A stretch of DNA of 46,045 nt, from assembly GCA_944358985.1 (NCBI GenBank), contig CALVSI010000008.1, forward strand, positions 1 through 46,045, given 5' to 3'. The notes below the pieces were generated by a model. The model was not told the origin of the DNA. It searched no databases and saw only the letters and a list, made by a program, of their open reading frames with translations. This stretch comes from an uncultured Bacilli bacterium. GTDB lineage: Bacteria > Bacillota_I > Bacilli_A > RFN20 > CAG-826. This document shows, one piece after another, positions 1 to 8,310 of this stretch; positions within the stretch are counted from its first letter, which is position 1, and each line of letters starts with the position of its first letter. The translations under genes were made by a program, and so were the position numbers.

Positions 1-72
1 ATACGGAAGACCGTACGTAGGGTGGTGTGAGAGGGAGCGGAAATGTTTACAACTTTTCTCTCTCTACTCGAT
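1..72 (+). mobile_element. 3' end of a group II intron (part of domain V and domain VI)
   Basis: The first bases contain the 3' half of a domain V-like hairpin: TACGG pairs with CCGTA around an AAGA loop, followed by a two-base CG bulge and TAGGGTG. A domain VI-like stem follows (GAGAGGGAG near 31-39 with CTTTTCTCTC near 53-62), then CTACTCGAT. The A at 66 sits seven bases before the putative 3' splice site at 72, as expected for a branch point. The GGTGGTGTGAGAGG...CTACTCGAT arrangement is recalled from bacterial group II introns. The 5' strand of domain V, with the catalytic triad, and any maturase lie outside the window, so completeness cannot be judged. Confidence 0.62.
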
Positions 73-89
73 TAAATTTTATAATAATA

Positions 90-103
90 TGTTCACGTGC
101 ACA
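90..103 (+). promoter_or_regulatory. upstream LacI-family operator
   Basis: TGTTCACGTGCACA is an imperfect palindrome centred on ACGT, with the central CG usual for LacI-family operators. It lies just upstream of the -35 element. It matches the site at 145-158 closely, and the centres are 55 bp apart, about five helical turns, so looping or cooperative repression by the regulator encoded at 183 is plausible. Confidence 0.7.
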
Positions 104-111
104 AAAAAATG

Positions 112-139
112 TTGACACAATTTTGTTTTATGATAAATT
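112..139 (+). promoter_or_regulatory. putative promoter of the sugar operon
   Basis: A perfect -35 TTGACA (112-117) is followed after 16 bases by TAAATT (134-139) as a weak -10. The -35 is strong and the -10 assignment is less certain. The promoter is framed by two operator-like palindromes, and the downstream one would cover the start of transcription. Confidence 0.55.
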
Positions 140-144
140 AATAA

Positions 145-158
145 TGTGAACGTGCACA
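145..158 (+). promoter_or_regulatory. downstream LacI-family operator
   Basis: TGTGAACGTGCACA shares the TGT-ACGTGCACA core of the site at 90-103 and overlaps the expected transcription start. It lies 25 bp before the start codon of the LacI-type gene, so autoregulation together with repression of the downstream sugar genes is the simplest reading. Confidence 0.7.
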
Positions 159-182
159 CAAATAATTAAATTAGGGTGAAAT

Positions 183-1214
183 ATGACTATTAAAGAGATT
201 GCTGTACTTGCTAATACTTCTAGAGGAACCGTTGATCGTGTCGTTAACAATAGAGGTAAAGTTAGAAAAGAAGTTGAAGCTAGAATTTTAAAAGTTATTC
301 AAGAGACTAATTATGTAAAAAATGAATTAGGCCGTAGTTTATCTAATACTAGAAAATTTGTTATTGGTGCAATTATTGGCTCAATAAATAATTCTTTTTT
401 CTCTTTAATTATAGATGGAATCGCAAGAGAAATTGAAAAATATAAAAATTATGGATTTTCTCTTGTTTTAAAAAGAGTTAATTTGTTTGATCCTAAATCT
501 GTGATTAAAGCTTTGGATGAATTAGATAACGCTGAACTTTCTGGATTAATTATTACAGCCTTGGATGATAAAGAAGTCATTGATCGAATTAATAAAATTA
601 AAGTCCCCGTTGTCTGCACAAATGTTAATTTACCATGCAAAAATTTAGCATATGTTGGTGTCGATTATAAAAATTGCGGCTCGCTTGTTGCTAATTTTGC
701 AAATTTAGTTTTAAGAAAAGACGCTAATGTGGCGATAGTAGTTGGTTCTTTAACTCATAATGGTCAAAGACAGAGAATAGAAGGATTTAAATCTGTAATA
801 AGGAAAGATGTTAATATTTTAGACATTAGACAAAATTATGATAGTTCTGGCAAATGTCATATTGTTGTTAATGATTTAATTAAAGAATTCAATGACAAAA
901 TTGATTATATAATTTTCTTTGGTTCTGGTAGTAGCGGTGGAATTAGAGCAATAAGAGACGCTAATATGGAAAACCACTATAATATTAAGGCTATTACAGT
1001 TGACCAATCTAATGAAATAGAAAAAGGATTGCAAGAAGGAATTGTATCTGCAACCATCACGCAACATCCATACACACAAGGTGTTAAATCTGTTGATATA
1101 TTTTATGATTATTTCATTAGAGAAACCAAGATTGAGCCTCTTAAAATTATAGACAACTCTGTAATTTTAAAAGAATCATATATTCCACATAAATTAGATA
1201 AATACGAAGATTAA
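183..1214 (+). CDS. LacI-family transcriptional regulator of the sugar operon
   Basis: 343 residues. The N-terminus is a LacI helix-turn-helix (about residues 1-50, TIKEIAVLANTSRGTVDRV, then VNNRG), followed by a hinge and a periplasmic-binding-protein-like effector domain (about 60-335). The effector domain resembles those of sugar regulators (VDQSNEIEKGLQEG near the end). It is expected to be a cytoplasmic dimeric repressor released by a sugar. It is the first gene of the operon, with two matching palindromes around the promoter, so it probably controls itself and the genes to xylB. Its effector (xylose, a xyloside or a derivative) cannot be read from the sequence. It is not the ROK-type XylR of bacilli. 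Start: ATG after a weak AGGGTGA. Confidence 0.85.
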   Translation: MTIKEIAVLANTSRGTVDRVVNNRGKVRKEVEARILKVIQETNYVKNELGRSLSNTRKFVIGAIIGSINNSFFSLIIDGIAREIEKYKNYGFSLVLKRVNLFDPKSVIKALDELDNAELSGLIITALDDKEVIDRINKIKVPVVCTNVNLPCKNLAYVGVDYKNCGSLVANFANLVLRKDANVAIVVGSLTHNGQRQRIEGFKSVIRKDVNILDIRQNYDSSGKCHIVVNDLIKEFNDKIDYIIFFGSGSSGGIRAIRDANMENHYNIKAITVDQSNEIEKGLQEGIVSATITQHPYTQGVKSVDIFYDYFIRETKIEPLKIIDNSVILKESYIPHKLDKYED

Positions 1215-1231
1215 GAAAAGGAGATGATTTT

Positions 1232-2227
1232 ATGGGAAAAAGATTAGTTACACTCGTCACTTGTCAGTGGTCTGACATGGATTTTGAAACTCTATGTGCA
1301 ACTGCTAAAAAAATGGGTTATGATGGCCTTGAATTAGCAGTATGGGGAAATGCTTTTGACTTAGATCGTGCTTATGAAGATGATAAGTACATCGAATTTA
1401 TCAAAAACACTTTAAAGAAAAATGGTTTAGTTCTTTCTGCATTAGCCGCACATATCATCGGTCAATGTACTTGTGATTTAGACGACCCAAGATTGAATAA
1501 TTTTGCACCTTCCCGTTTAGCTGATAAACCAGATGAAATTAGAAAATGGGCTGTTGAATCCATGAAAAAAGTTGCTGTAGTTGCTAAAAAACTTGGTGTT
1601 AGTGTTGTCAGTGGCTTTACTGGATCACCAATTTGGCGTTATTTATATAGTTTCCCACAAACACCTGAAGAAATGGTTGAAGCTGGATTTAAAAAAGTTC
1701 GTGAAGTTTGGCTCCCAATTCTTGATGTATTCAAAGAAAATGGCATTAAATTTGCTTTAGAAGTCCATCCAGGTGAAATTGCTTTTGACTACTATAGTAC
1801 AAAACGTCTTTTGGAAGAATTTAAAGATCGCCCTGAATTTGGTTTAAATTTCGACCCATCCCATTTATTATGGCAAGGCGTTACTCCTCATGTCTTCTTA
1901 GAAGATTTCATTAATCGCGTTTATAACGTTCATATGAAAGACGCTGCTGTTACATTAGATGGCAGAACCGGATTATTAGGTAGCCATATTGATTTTGGAA
2001 GCTTAAAAAGAGGTTGGAACTTCCGTTCATTAGGACATGGTCAAGTTAATTTTGAAGAAATTATTCGCGTTTTAAATGAACATCATATGAATTGTGCATT
2101 AGCAGTTGAATGGGAAGACTCCGGCATGGAACGTGTAAGCGGTGCGACAGAAGCATGTGCATTTGTCCGAAAAGTTGATTTTGAACCTTCTTCCATCAAG
2201 TTTGATGACGCAATTTCAAACAAATAA
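1232..2227 (+). CDS. sugar phosphate isomerase/epimerase-like TIM-barrel protein
   Basis: 331 residues, xylose-isomerase-like AP-endonuclease-2 fold. Likely divalent-metal ligands appear in family order: Glu in ALEVHPGE, Asp and His in NFDPSHLLW, His in NVHMKD and Glu in AVEWED. Family members isomerise or epimerise sugars or inositols, and some cleave 3-keto-glycosides together with a Gfo/Idh/MocA oxidoreductase. Exactly such an oxidoreductase follows 45 bp downstream. A good ribosome-binding site (AAAGGAG) precedes the ATG and the gap from the regulator is 17 bp. No signal peptide, so cytoplasmic. The substrate is unknown; the operon context suggests a xylose-containing compound. Confidence 0.8.
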   Translation: MGKRLVTLVTCQWSDMDFETLCATAKKMGYDGLELAVWGNAFDLDRAYEDDKYIEFIKNTLKKNGLVLSALAAHIIGQCTCDLDDPRLNNFAPSRLADKPDEIRKWAVESMKKVAVVAKKLGVSVVSGFTGSPIWRYLYSFPQTPEEMVEAGFKKVREVWLPILDVFKENGIKFALEVHPGEIAFDYYSTKRLLEEFKDRPEFGLNFDPSHLLWQGVTPHVFLEDFINRVYNVHMKDAAVTLDGRTGLLGSHIDFGSLKRGWNFRSLGHGQVNFEEIIRVLNEHHMNCALAVEWEDSGMERVSGATEACAFVRKVDFEPSSIKFDDAISNK

Positions 2228-2272
2228 TTTATAATAATTCTAATAAGGAAATAAAAGGAGATAATTCAAAAT

Positions 2273-3424
2273 ATGGAAAAATGTCTTCGTTATGGAATGG
2301 TCGGCGGTGACTTAAAAGCCTTCATTGGTGAAGTCCATCGTAAAGCTATTAATTTTGATACAAGAGCTAAATTAGTAGCGGGTTGTTTCTCAATTGATCC
2401 AGTCTTAGGAAAAGAAACCGCGATTGCTTATGGTGTCGATATGTCAAGAAATTATCTTGATTATAAAGAAATGGCAGAAAAAGAATCTCAACGTGAAGAT
2501 GGTATTGATTGGGTAAGCATTTGTACTCCAAACTTCTTACATTATCAAGTTGCTAAAGAATTCTTGCTTCATAATATCAATGTCGTTTGTGAAAAACCTT
2601 TATGCTTTACTATCAAAGAAGCTGAAGAATTAGAAAAATTAGCTAAAGAAAGAGACTTAGTATTTGCAATTACCTATACTTATACTGGTTATACAATGGT
2701 TAAAGTTGCTCGTGAAATGATTAAAAAAGGCGAGATTGGTAAGATTGTTAATATCAATGTTGAATATGCACAAGATTGGCTTATCGATTCTTTAGATCCA
2801 AAAAATCAAAAAGCCACAACGTTAAGTGTATGGCGCAGTGATCCAAAATATTCCGGTATTTCAAATTGTATTGGAGATATTGGCACTCACGCTGAAAATA
2901 TCGTCCATTATTTAACAGGTTTTGATATCAAGCGTTTGGTTTGCACTACAGATAACTATGGTATGGCATTAGATCTAAACGCTAATATGATATTAGAATA
3001 TGAAAATGGTGTTAGAGCAGCCTTATGGTGTTCACAAGTTGCATGTGGTCATTTAAACGGATTAGTCGTTAGAGTTTATGGCGAAAAAGGTTCCATTGAA
3101 TGGGCGCAAGAACATCCTGATTATTTACATGTAACACCAAAAGGTGAACCTACTCAAACATGGGCAAGAGGTGGTTCTTACACGATGAAATATGATGCAG
3201 GTCATTATTCACGTATTCCAGTTGGTCATCCAGAAGGACTCGTTATTGCCTTTGCAAACATTTATAAAAATGTTATCACCACAATTCTTAAAAAGAAAAA
3301 TCACGAAACTGTTACTGAAGCTGACTTAGATTTCCAAAACGTCAGTAATGGTGTCGATGGTGTTAAATTCATCCACAAAGCCATTGAATCTTCAAAAGAA
3401 GGCAAGTGGGTTGAATACAAATAA
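2273..3424 (+). CDS. Gfo/Idh/MocA-family NAD(P)-dependent oxidoreductase
   Basis: 383 residues. The N-terminal Rossmann domain starts near residue 5 (YGMVGGDLKAFIGEVHRKA) and carries CTPNFLH and the family Lys in CEKPL. The C-terminal alpha/beta domain carries the catalytic-type GDIGTHAENI. Family members oxidise a sugar or polyol hydroxyl, often C3, using bound or free NAD(P). The glycine-rich loop (GMVGGD) departs from the usual GxGxxG. It is paired with the TIM-barrel gene just upstream, a pairing seen in inositol, keto-sugar and C-glycoside catabolism. SD: AAAGGAG about 12 bp upstream. Confidence 0.82.
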   Translation: MEKCLRYGMVGGDLKAFIGEVHRKAINFDTRAKLVAGCFSIDPVLGKETAIAYGVDMSRNYLDYKEMAEKESQREDGIDWVSICTPNFLHYQVAKEFLLHNINVVCEKPLCFTIKEAEELEKLAKERDLVFAITYTYTGYTMVKVAREMIKKGEIGKIVNINVEYAQDWLIDSLDPKNQKATTLSVWRSDPKYSGISNCIGDIGTHAENIVHYLTGFDIKRLVCTTDNYGMALDLNANMILEYENGVRAALWCSQVACGHLNGLVVRVYGEKGSIEWAQEHPDYLHVTPKGEPTQTWARGGSYTMKYDAGHYSRIPVGHPEGLVIAFANIYKNVITTILKKKNHETVTEADLDFQNVSNGVDGVKFIHKAIESSKEGKWVEYK

Positions 3425-3430
3425 GGTTTT

Positions 3431-3463
3431 AGGGGTGTTTCACCCTGTAAATAGAAATTTCTA
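3431..3463 (+). other. two small hairpins before the binding-protein gene
   Basis: AGGGGTG-TTT-CACCCT (3431-3446, one bulged G) is followed by the palindrome ATAGAAATTTCTAT (3450-3463), then AAGGAGG and the binding-protein ATG. There is no T-tract, so these are not simple terminators. A role in processing or in setting the high expression usual for binding proteins is inference. Confidence 0.4.
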
Positions 3464-3487
3464 TATACAAAAGGAGGAAAAATTTCT

Positions 3488-4558
3488 ATGAAAACAACAA
3501 AATTAGCTGGCTTAGCAGCAGTAGCGATGCTAGTTGGCACTCTTGCAGCATGTAATCCATCAAAACCAGAATTTGCAATTTTGGTTCCATCTGCAGACCA
3601 TGGTTGGACAGGTGCTATCTTACGTAATGCACAAACTTGGGCAGACGAACACAACACAGAAGATGCTCCATATAAGTATGAAGTCTATACTTCTGATGAT
3701 GGTGAAGATCAAATTACCCAATACGAAGATTTAGCTGGACGTGGCAAAAATCAAATCGCCGCTGTTGTTACACTTCCATGGGACAACACTGTTGAAAATG
3801 GTCTTAACGTTTTAGCACAAAGCGGAATCCCATTCTTACAAGTTGACCGTGTTATTACCAATGACACAATTACCAATTCCGAAGGTCATATCGGTGACGT
3901 TCGTGGTAACAACGAAATGATTGGTGAATTAACAGCAGAAAGATTCTTAGCTGAACCATTAAGCTTAACAAAAGAAGACAAAATCTTAGTTATGCCAGGT
4001 GACAACTCAACTGTTCCTATCGCACGTAACAATGGTTTTAGATCCGTCTTAAAAGAAAATAATTGGACTGATGCAGAAATCGATGCTGCTATCACAAGCA
4101 CTGATTACACTGGTTGGTCAAGAGATACAGCTCACCAATTATTTGTTGACTGGATTAACACAACCAAAGATATTTCTGCTTTCAGATTTGTCTTTACACA
4201 CGACTCTGAAATTTCATTAGGTATCCTTGAAGCTTTAGCATCAAATGAAATCGAAACTGCTAAAAAAGAAGCTTTCAAAGCCTCAGTTGATGTTATCGCA
4301 TCTTCTTCTGGCTTAGAAGAAATGTATCAAGTAATCCGTGGTAACCACGAAAGACAAGCCGAATATGATGCTTGGGTTGGCGAAATGGATTTATTTGATG
4401 TCACATATCCACCAGCAATGATCGTTACTGGTATCGAAGATATGATGAATTACTTAACCGATGGCACACCAGTTCCAGGTAACGGTGATCACGTCGTCGC
4501 AGTCGAAGTTGTTGATGAAGCTGTTCTTAAAGCTGATTCCACATTAGTAGGTTTCTAA
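3488..4558 (+). CDS. sugar ABC transporter substrate-binding lipoprotein (xylose/ribose type)
   Basis: 356 residues. The N-terminus has a Lys-containing signal and the lipobox GTLAAC, with the lipid-modified Cys at residue 22. The mature part is a Peripla_BP_4-type sugar-binding fold: FAILVPSADHGWTGAI opens it, IPFLQVDRV lies mid-domain and a VMPGD segment follows. It would sit on the outer face of the membrane and deliver sugar to the ABC transporter encoded just downstream. Xylose or a xylose-containing glycoside is the expected ligand because xylA and xylB end the operon. Ribosome-binding site AAAGGAGG is 8 bp before ATG. Confidence 0.87.
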   Translation: MKTTKLAGLAAVAMLVGTLAACNPSKPEFAILVPSADHGWTGAILRNAQTWADEHNTEDAPYKYEVYTSDDGEDQITQYEDLAGRGKNQIAAVVTLPWDNTVENGLNVLAQSGIPFLQVDRVITNDTITNSEGHIGDVRGNNEMIGELTAERFLAEPLSLTKEDKILVMPGDNSTVPIARNNGFRSVLKENNWTDAEIDAAITSTDYTGWSRDTAHQLFVDWINTTKDISAFRFVFTHDSEISLGILEALASNEIETAKKEAFKASVDVIASSSGLEEMYQVIRGNHERQAEYDAWVGEMDLFDVTYPPAMIVTGIEDMMNYLTDGTPVPGNGDHVVAVEVVDEAVLKADSTLVGF

Positions 4559-4605
4559 TTAAGTAATTTGTTCACTTATTAAAATTTAGTTAACTAACAA
4601 TATTA

Positions 4606-4640
4606 TTGGAGGTCATATCTCGCTACAATATGGCCTCCAA
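4606..4640 (+). other. stable intergenic hairpin between binding-protein and ATPase genes
   Basis: The arms TTGGAGGTCATAT (4606-4618) and ATATGGCCTCCAA (4628-4640) pair over 13 bp with one G-T pair, around a 9-base loop. No T-run follows; the next gene's SD and start are within 30 bp. Such a hairpin typically protects the upstream binding-protein mRNA and lowers read-through, giving more binding protein than transporter. That role is inferred. Confidence 0.7.
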
Positions 4641-4666
4641 TTAACATGTATGAAAGGAGAAAAAAC

Positions 4667-6166
4667 ATGATTAAACTTGAAATGATTAAAATTAATAAAT
4701 CTTTCTTCGGTGTTCAAGTTTTACATAATGTTTCCTTAAAAGTAAAAAAAGGCACGGTTCACGCTTTAATTGGTGAAAATGGTGCTGGTAAATCAACATT
4801 GATGAATGTATTAGGTGGTGTCCATCAACCAGATTCTGGTGTTATTAAAATTGATGGAAAAGAAACTGGAACATTAAATGTTAATGCTTCTGAAAAATTA
4901 GGCGTTGCATTTGTCCACCAAGAGATAAATCTATTTAACGATTTGAAGGTTTATGAAAATATCTTCATCAATAAGGAAATAACAAAATTTGGCTGTATTA
5001 ATGCCAAAAAAATGATAGAAATGTCAAATAATTTGTTTAAACAATTGGGCGTTGATATTGACGCTAATGAATTAGTGGCAAACTTATCAACAGGTAAAAA
5101 ACAATTACTTGAAATTTCTAAAGCATTGTTTGCTAACGCTGATTTGTTTATTTTAGACGAACCAACAACCGCATTATCAAATGAAGAAATCAATCACTTC
5201 TTTAATATTATCAATAACTTAAAAAAGCAAGGTAAAACATTTATTTTTATTTCACATAAAATGCCGGAAATTTTTAAATTATGTGATGAATATACCGTTT
5301 TAAGAAATGGATATTATATTTCAAGTGGAAAAATATCTGACACCACTCCAGAACAAGTCACCAAAGATATTGTAGGTCCTGGATATGAAAATGTTGATTT
5401 TTATAAACCAAGAAAACTTGGTGATGTTGTGCTAGAATTTGCTCATTATAATGGTCCAGGATTTCATGATATTAACTTAAAAGTTCGCCGTGGTGAAATA
5501 GTTGGTTTCACTGGTTTGCAAGGTGCTGGATCATCTGAATTAATGCAGACCATGTTTGGTGTCAACCATTCTAATGGCGGTGATGTTATTGTTTTAGGCA
5601 AAACTATAACAAATGATTCTATTAAAAACGTTATGCGTCACAAAGTCGGTATGGTTCCATCAAACAGAAAAGAAAATTCTGTTTTTGAGTCATTGAGTAT
5701 TCTCGATAATACTTCTGTGGCTTCAAATAATGTTGAAAAAAATCCATTCTTTTCACCAGGAAAAGAAACAAAATTATACCAAATATATAAAAAGCAATTA
5801 AACATTAAAGCTTTATCATGTAATGATCTACTCGTTTCTCTTTCAGGCGGAAATCAACAAAAAGTTATTATTGGAAGATGGCTTAAAACAAACGCTGATA
5901 TTTTATTATTAGATAATCCAACCCAAGGTATCGACGTTGGTGCAAAAGCGGAAATTTATAAATTACTATTGGAACTTGCTAATCAAGGTAAAACAATTAT
6001 TTTTAATACCTTGGAAGTTCCTGAAATTATGAAATGTGCTGATAGATGTTGCGTCTTCTATCATGGCACAATCGAAAAGATTTTAAAACATGATGAAATT
6101 ACTGAAGAAAAAGTCATGTTATATGCGACAAATGCAAATAAAACGGAGGTAGAAGCAAATGTCTAA
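4667..6166 (+). CDS. xylG: sugar ABC transporter ATP-binding protein with two nucleotide-binding domains
   Basis: 499 residues, the usual length for the RbsA/XylG/MglA family. The first ATPase domain has Walker A GENGAGKST, signature LSTGKKQ and Walker B LFILDEPTTAL. The second has a degenerate P-loop (GLQGAGSSE), signature LSGGNQQK and Walker B ILLLDNPTQGID, as is normal in this family. ATG 4667 is chosen because AAAGGAG ends 6 bp before it; an in-frame ATG at 4646 lies upstream of that site. The gene overlaps the permease by 8 bp. The symbol is by context with xylA/xylB; ribose- or galactose-type specificity is not excluded. Confidence 0.88.
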   Translation: MIKLEMIKINKSFFGVQVLHNVSLKVKKGTVHALIGENGAGKSTLMNVLGGVHQPDSGVIKIDGKETGTLNVNASEKLGVAFVHQEINLFNDLKVYENIFINKEITKFGCINAKKMIEMSNNLFKQLGVDIDANELVANLSTGKKQLLEISKALFANADLFILDEPTTALSNEEINHFFNIINNLKKQGKTFIFISHKMPEIFKLCDEYTVLRNGYYISSGKISDTTPEQVTKDIVGPGYENVDFYKPRKLGDVVLEFAHYNGPGFHDINLKVRRGEIVGFTGLQGAGSSELMQTMFGVNHSNGGDVIVLGKTITNDSIKNVMRHKVGMVPSNRKENSVFESLSILDNTSVASNNVEKNPFFSPGKETKLYQIYKKQLNIKALSCNDLLVSLSGGNQQKVIIGRWLKTNADILLLDNPTQGIDVGAKAEIYKLLLELANQGKTIIFNTLEVPEIMKCADRCCVFYHGTIEKILKHDEITEEKVMLYATNANKTEVEANV

Positions 6167-8183
6167 TCCATTTATTCGTCAAGACACTTATTTTAAAAAT
6201 GGCGACAGTTTTAAAAGAAAAATCACTGGTAAGGAGTTTGGAAGGGGCCTTGGAAACTTTTTTAAGCGCAGTTGGTCTAGGGCAAACTTCATTTACATTT
6301 TCCTTGCTGTTTTGTTAATTTACTTTTTTTCAGCAATTAACACTTTCAATTGGAACTTGTTCACTAATATTTGGCTTTCATCAGTTACAATTGGTGTTAT
6401 TGCTATCGGCATGGGCCTTATTATATTGCTCGGAGATATTGATTTATCTGTTGGTAGCATGTTTGCCTTTGCTGGCGGTATTGGGATTTTGGCTCACAAC
6501 GCAGTTTATTCATCAACAGGTGATAATGGACTCGCATTTCTTGTCTGTTTAATTGCGTGTTTAGGTGTTGGCGTTGTTTGTGGTTTTATAAATGGTTTTT
6601 TCATCGGTTTATTAAAAATGCCATCTTTTATTGTGACATTAGCCACAATGTTGATATTTAGAAGTATTATTCAATATATTTTATCAATTCAAGTTGATCC
6701 TGTTACTGGTCAAAATATTTCTACTTTCCGTTTAACCGGATACACATCAACAACTGGAAACTGGCTGTATAACTTATATTTTACACAAGTTTTACAAATT
6801 TCCATGGTTACCATTATCTTTATAATTATTGGTATATTGGTTTGGTTAATGACTAAATATACAAAGTTTGGTCGTAAAATTTACGCTGTTGGTAGTAATG
6901 CAAAAGCAGCTGGTTTAGTTGGTATTAAATCTAGCTGGATTAAAGTAGCTGTTTTCTCAATTGCTGGCGGTTTAGTTGGTATTTCAAGCTTATTACAAAT
7001 AGCAATGAGAGGTAATATCGACGCTGCTGCAACTGGTACTTCTTATGAATTATATGCCATTGCCTCAGTTGTATTAGGTGGTATCGCTATGAGCGGTGGT
7101 CGTGGTAGCATTCTTGGTGTTATTTTTGGTACGGCCGCATTCCAAACTATCGATAGAATTATTGCTGCCTTACACTTAAATCCAAACTTAAACGATACAA
7201 TTAAAGGTGCAATTTTAATTATTGCAATCGCTTTACAAGTCGTTAAATTTTCCAAAGAAGATTTCGTTCGTTACTTACAAAAATTAAATCTTATTTATGT
7301 TCCTAATAAAGATTTGTTATTAGAATCTGAATATAAAACAAAAGTTGAAAATCTTGAAAAACTTTATACAAGTAAGATTAACAAAATTAATCATTCAACA
7401 AAATTAAGTGAAGAAGAAATCGTTTCTTCGATTAATTCTTTGCTTGATGAAAAAGAAACTAAATTAAAAGCATTGAAAGATAAATATGATGTTTTAATTG
7501 AAAAAGCTAGAATAACCGCTATTGTTCACGATGAAAAAGTAAGAATTAATGCTACTATTGCTAAGAAAAAACATGAAATTTTAAATCAAAAACAATACGA
7601 TATTTATGTTTTAAAAAATAAAAAACAAGAAACCGCACCTTGGAAAGGTGAATATACTAAATTAGAGAAAAAATTAGTTTTAGAGCAAGTTAAATTTATA
7701 AATCAAACTAATAATGAAATTTTACATGCAAAAGCAAGAATCGGTATGGATCCTAAACAGATTGAACATTTACGCGAATTTACTTTAGGATATGCTAGTG
7801 ATGCTGAAAAGGAAAAAATTAATACTGAGCATGATCAATTATTAAGTAAATACAATGCTTATCAAGCAAAAATTAATTCTCAAATTGAAAAAGAAAATAC
7901 TTCTTTTGAAGCAAAATTATCTTCACTTGAACAAAAATATACTGCAAAACTTGAAAACGCACTTGCAGATGATAAAACAAATCATGATAAATATGAATCT
8001 TTACAACAGGCACTACAAGAAAAAGAAAATGCTAAACAAGCTTTAAAAGAACAAAAAGAAAACGATAAAGCTGCACGCAAAGCAGAAAAAGAAGCTCTTT
8101 TAGCTGAAAAAGATGCCAAACAGCAAGAACTAGAAAAAGAATTATCTGCTCGTCTTGAAAAAATTATTAAGAGCAGAAAATAA
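6159..8183 (+). CDS. xylH: sugar ABC transporter permease with a long cytoplasmic coiled-coil extension
   Basis: 674 residues against about 320-400 for RbsC/XylH permeases. Residues about 1-40 are a basic leader. About 40-370 form the hydrophobic permease, with family motifs such as GDIDLSVGS and KFGRKIYAVGSNAKAAGLVGI. From about 375 to the end the protein is highly charged (Lys/Glu/Gln/Ala) with long heptad-like helices, for example KLEKKLVLEQVKF and ALLAEKDAKQQELEKEL, and no hydrophobic segment. The tail is in frame, without a break, and has the same AT-rich codon use. It would project into the cytoplasm. Its function is unknown; scaffolding or contact with the ATPase or sugar enzymes is speculation. 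Confidence 0.85.
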   Translation: MSNPFIRQDTYFKNGDSFKRKITGKEFGRGLGNFFKRSWSRANFIYIFLAVLLIYFFSAINTFNWNLFTNIWLSSVTIGVIAIGMGLIILLGDIDLSVGSMFAFAGGIGILAHNAVYSSTGDNGLAFLVCLIACLGVGVVCGFINGFFIGLLKMPSFIVTLATMLIFRSIIQYILSIQVDPVTGQNISTFRLTGYTSTTGNWLYNLYFTQVLQISMVTIIFIIIGILVWLMTKYTKFGRKIYAVGSNAKAAGLVGIKSSWIKVAVFSIAGGLVGISSLLQIAMRGNIDAAATGTSYELYAIASVVLGGIAMSGGRGSILGVIFGTAAFQTIDRIIAALHLNPNLNDTIKGAILIIAIALQVVKFSKEDFVRYLQKLNLIYVPNKDLLLESEYKTKVENLEKLYTSKINKINHSTKLSEEEIVSSINSLLDEKETKLKALKDKYDVLIEKARITAIVHDEKVRINATIAKKKHEILNQKQYDIYVLKNKKQETAPWKGEYTKLEKKLVLEQVKFINQTNNEILHAKARIGMDPKQIEHLREFTLGYASDAEKEKINTEHDQLLSKYNAYQAKINSQIEKENTSFEAKLSSLEQKYTAKLENALADDKTNHDKYESLQQALQEKENAKQALKEQKENDKAARKAEKEALLAEKDAKQQELEKELSARLEKIIKSRK

Positions 8184-8204
8184 TTTTTTGAAATTCTTCA
8201 TTTA

Positions 8205-8225
8205 GATAAATTTAGTAAATTTATC
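8205..8225 (+). other. AT-rich palindrome upstream of xylA
   Basis: GATAAATTTA and TAAATTTATC are perfect inverted arms around a single G in the 127-bp gap before xylA. No T-tract follows. It may be an mRNA hairpin or a regulator site; it does not resemble the operators at 90-158. Confidence 0.4.
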
Positions 8226-8310
8226 AGACTTGTTCATATCATAATTACTTAAAATTATATTAAATTTGACGTTTTAATATTCTTAAAAAAGAAAAGGAGA
8301 GACTAAAATT

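Noticed and set aside
3301-3657. Minus-strand open frame of 118 codons across the oxidoreductase/binding-protein junction
   Set aside because: Overlaps two well-supported genes on the other strand and lacks its own signals.
7855-8046. Plus-strand Lys/Leu-rich frame inside the permease tail
   Set aside because: It is a frame shadow of repetitive AAA-rich coiled-coil codons, with no SD.
6159-8183. Permease tail as a separate gene caused by a missed frameshift or stop
   Set aside because: The frame is continuous with no start or SD at the boundary, so a genuine extension is more likely.
8263-8280. TTGACG near 8267 as an xylA -35
   Set aside because: The only AT-rich -10 candidates nearby are at the wrong spacing, and xylA fits in the upstream operon.
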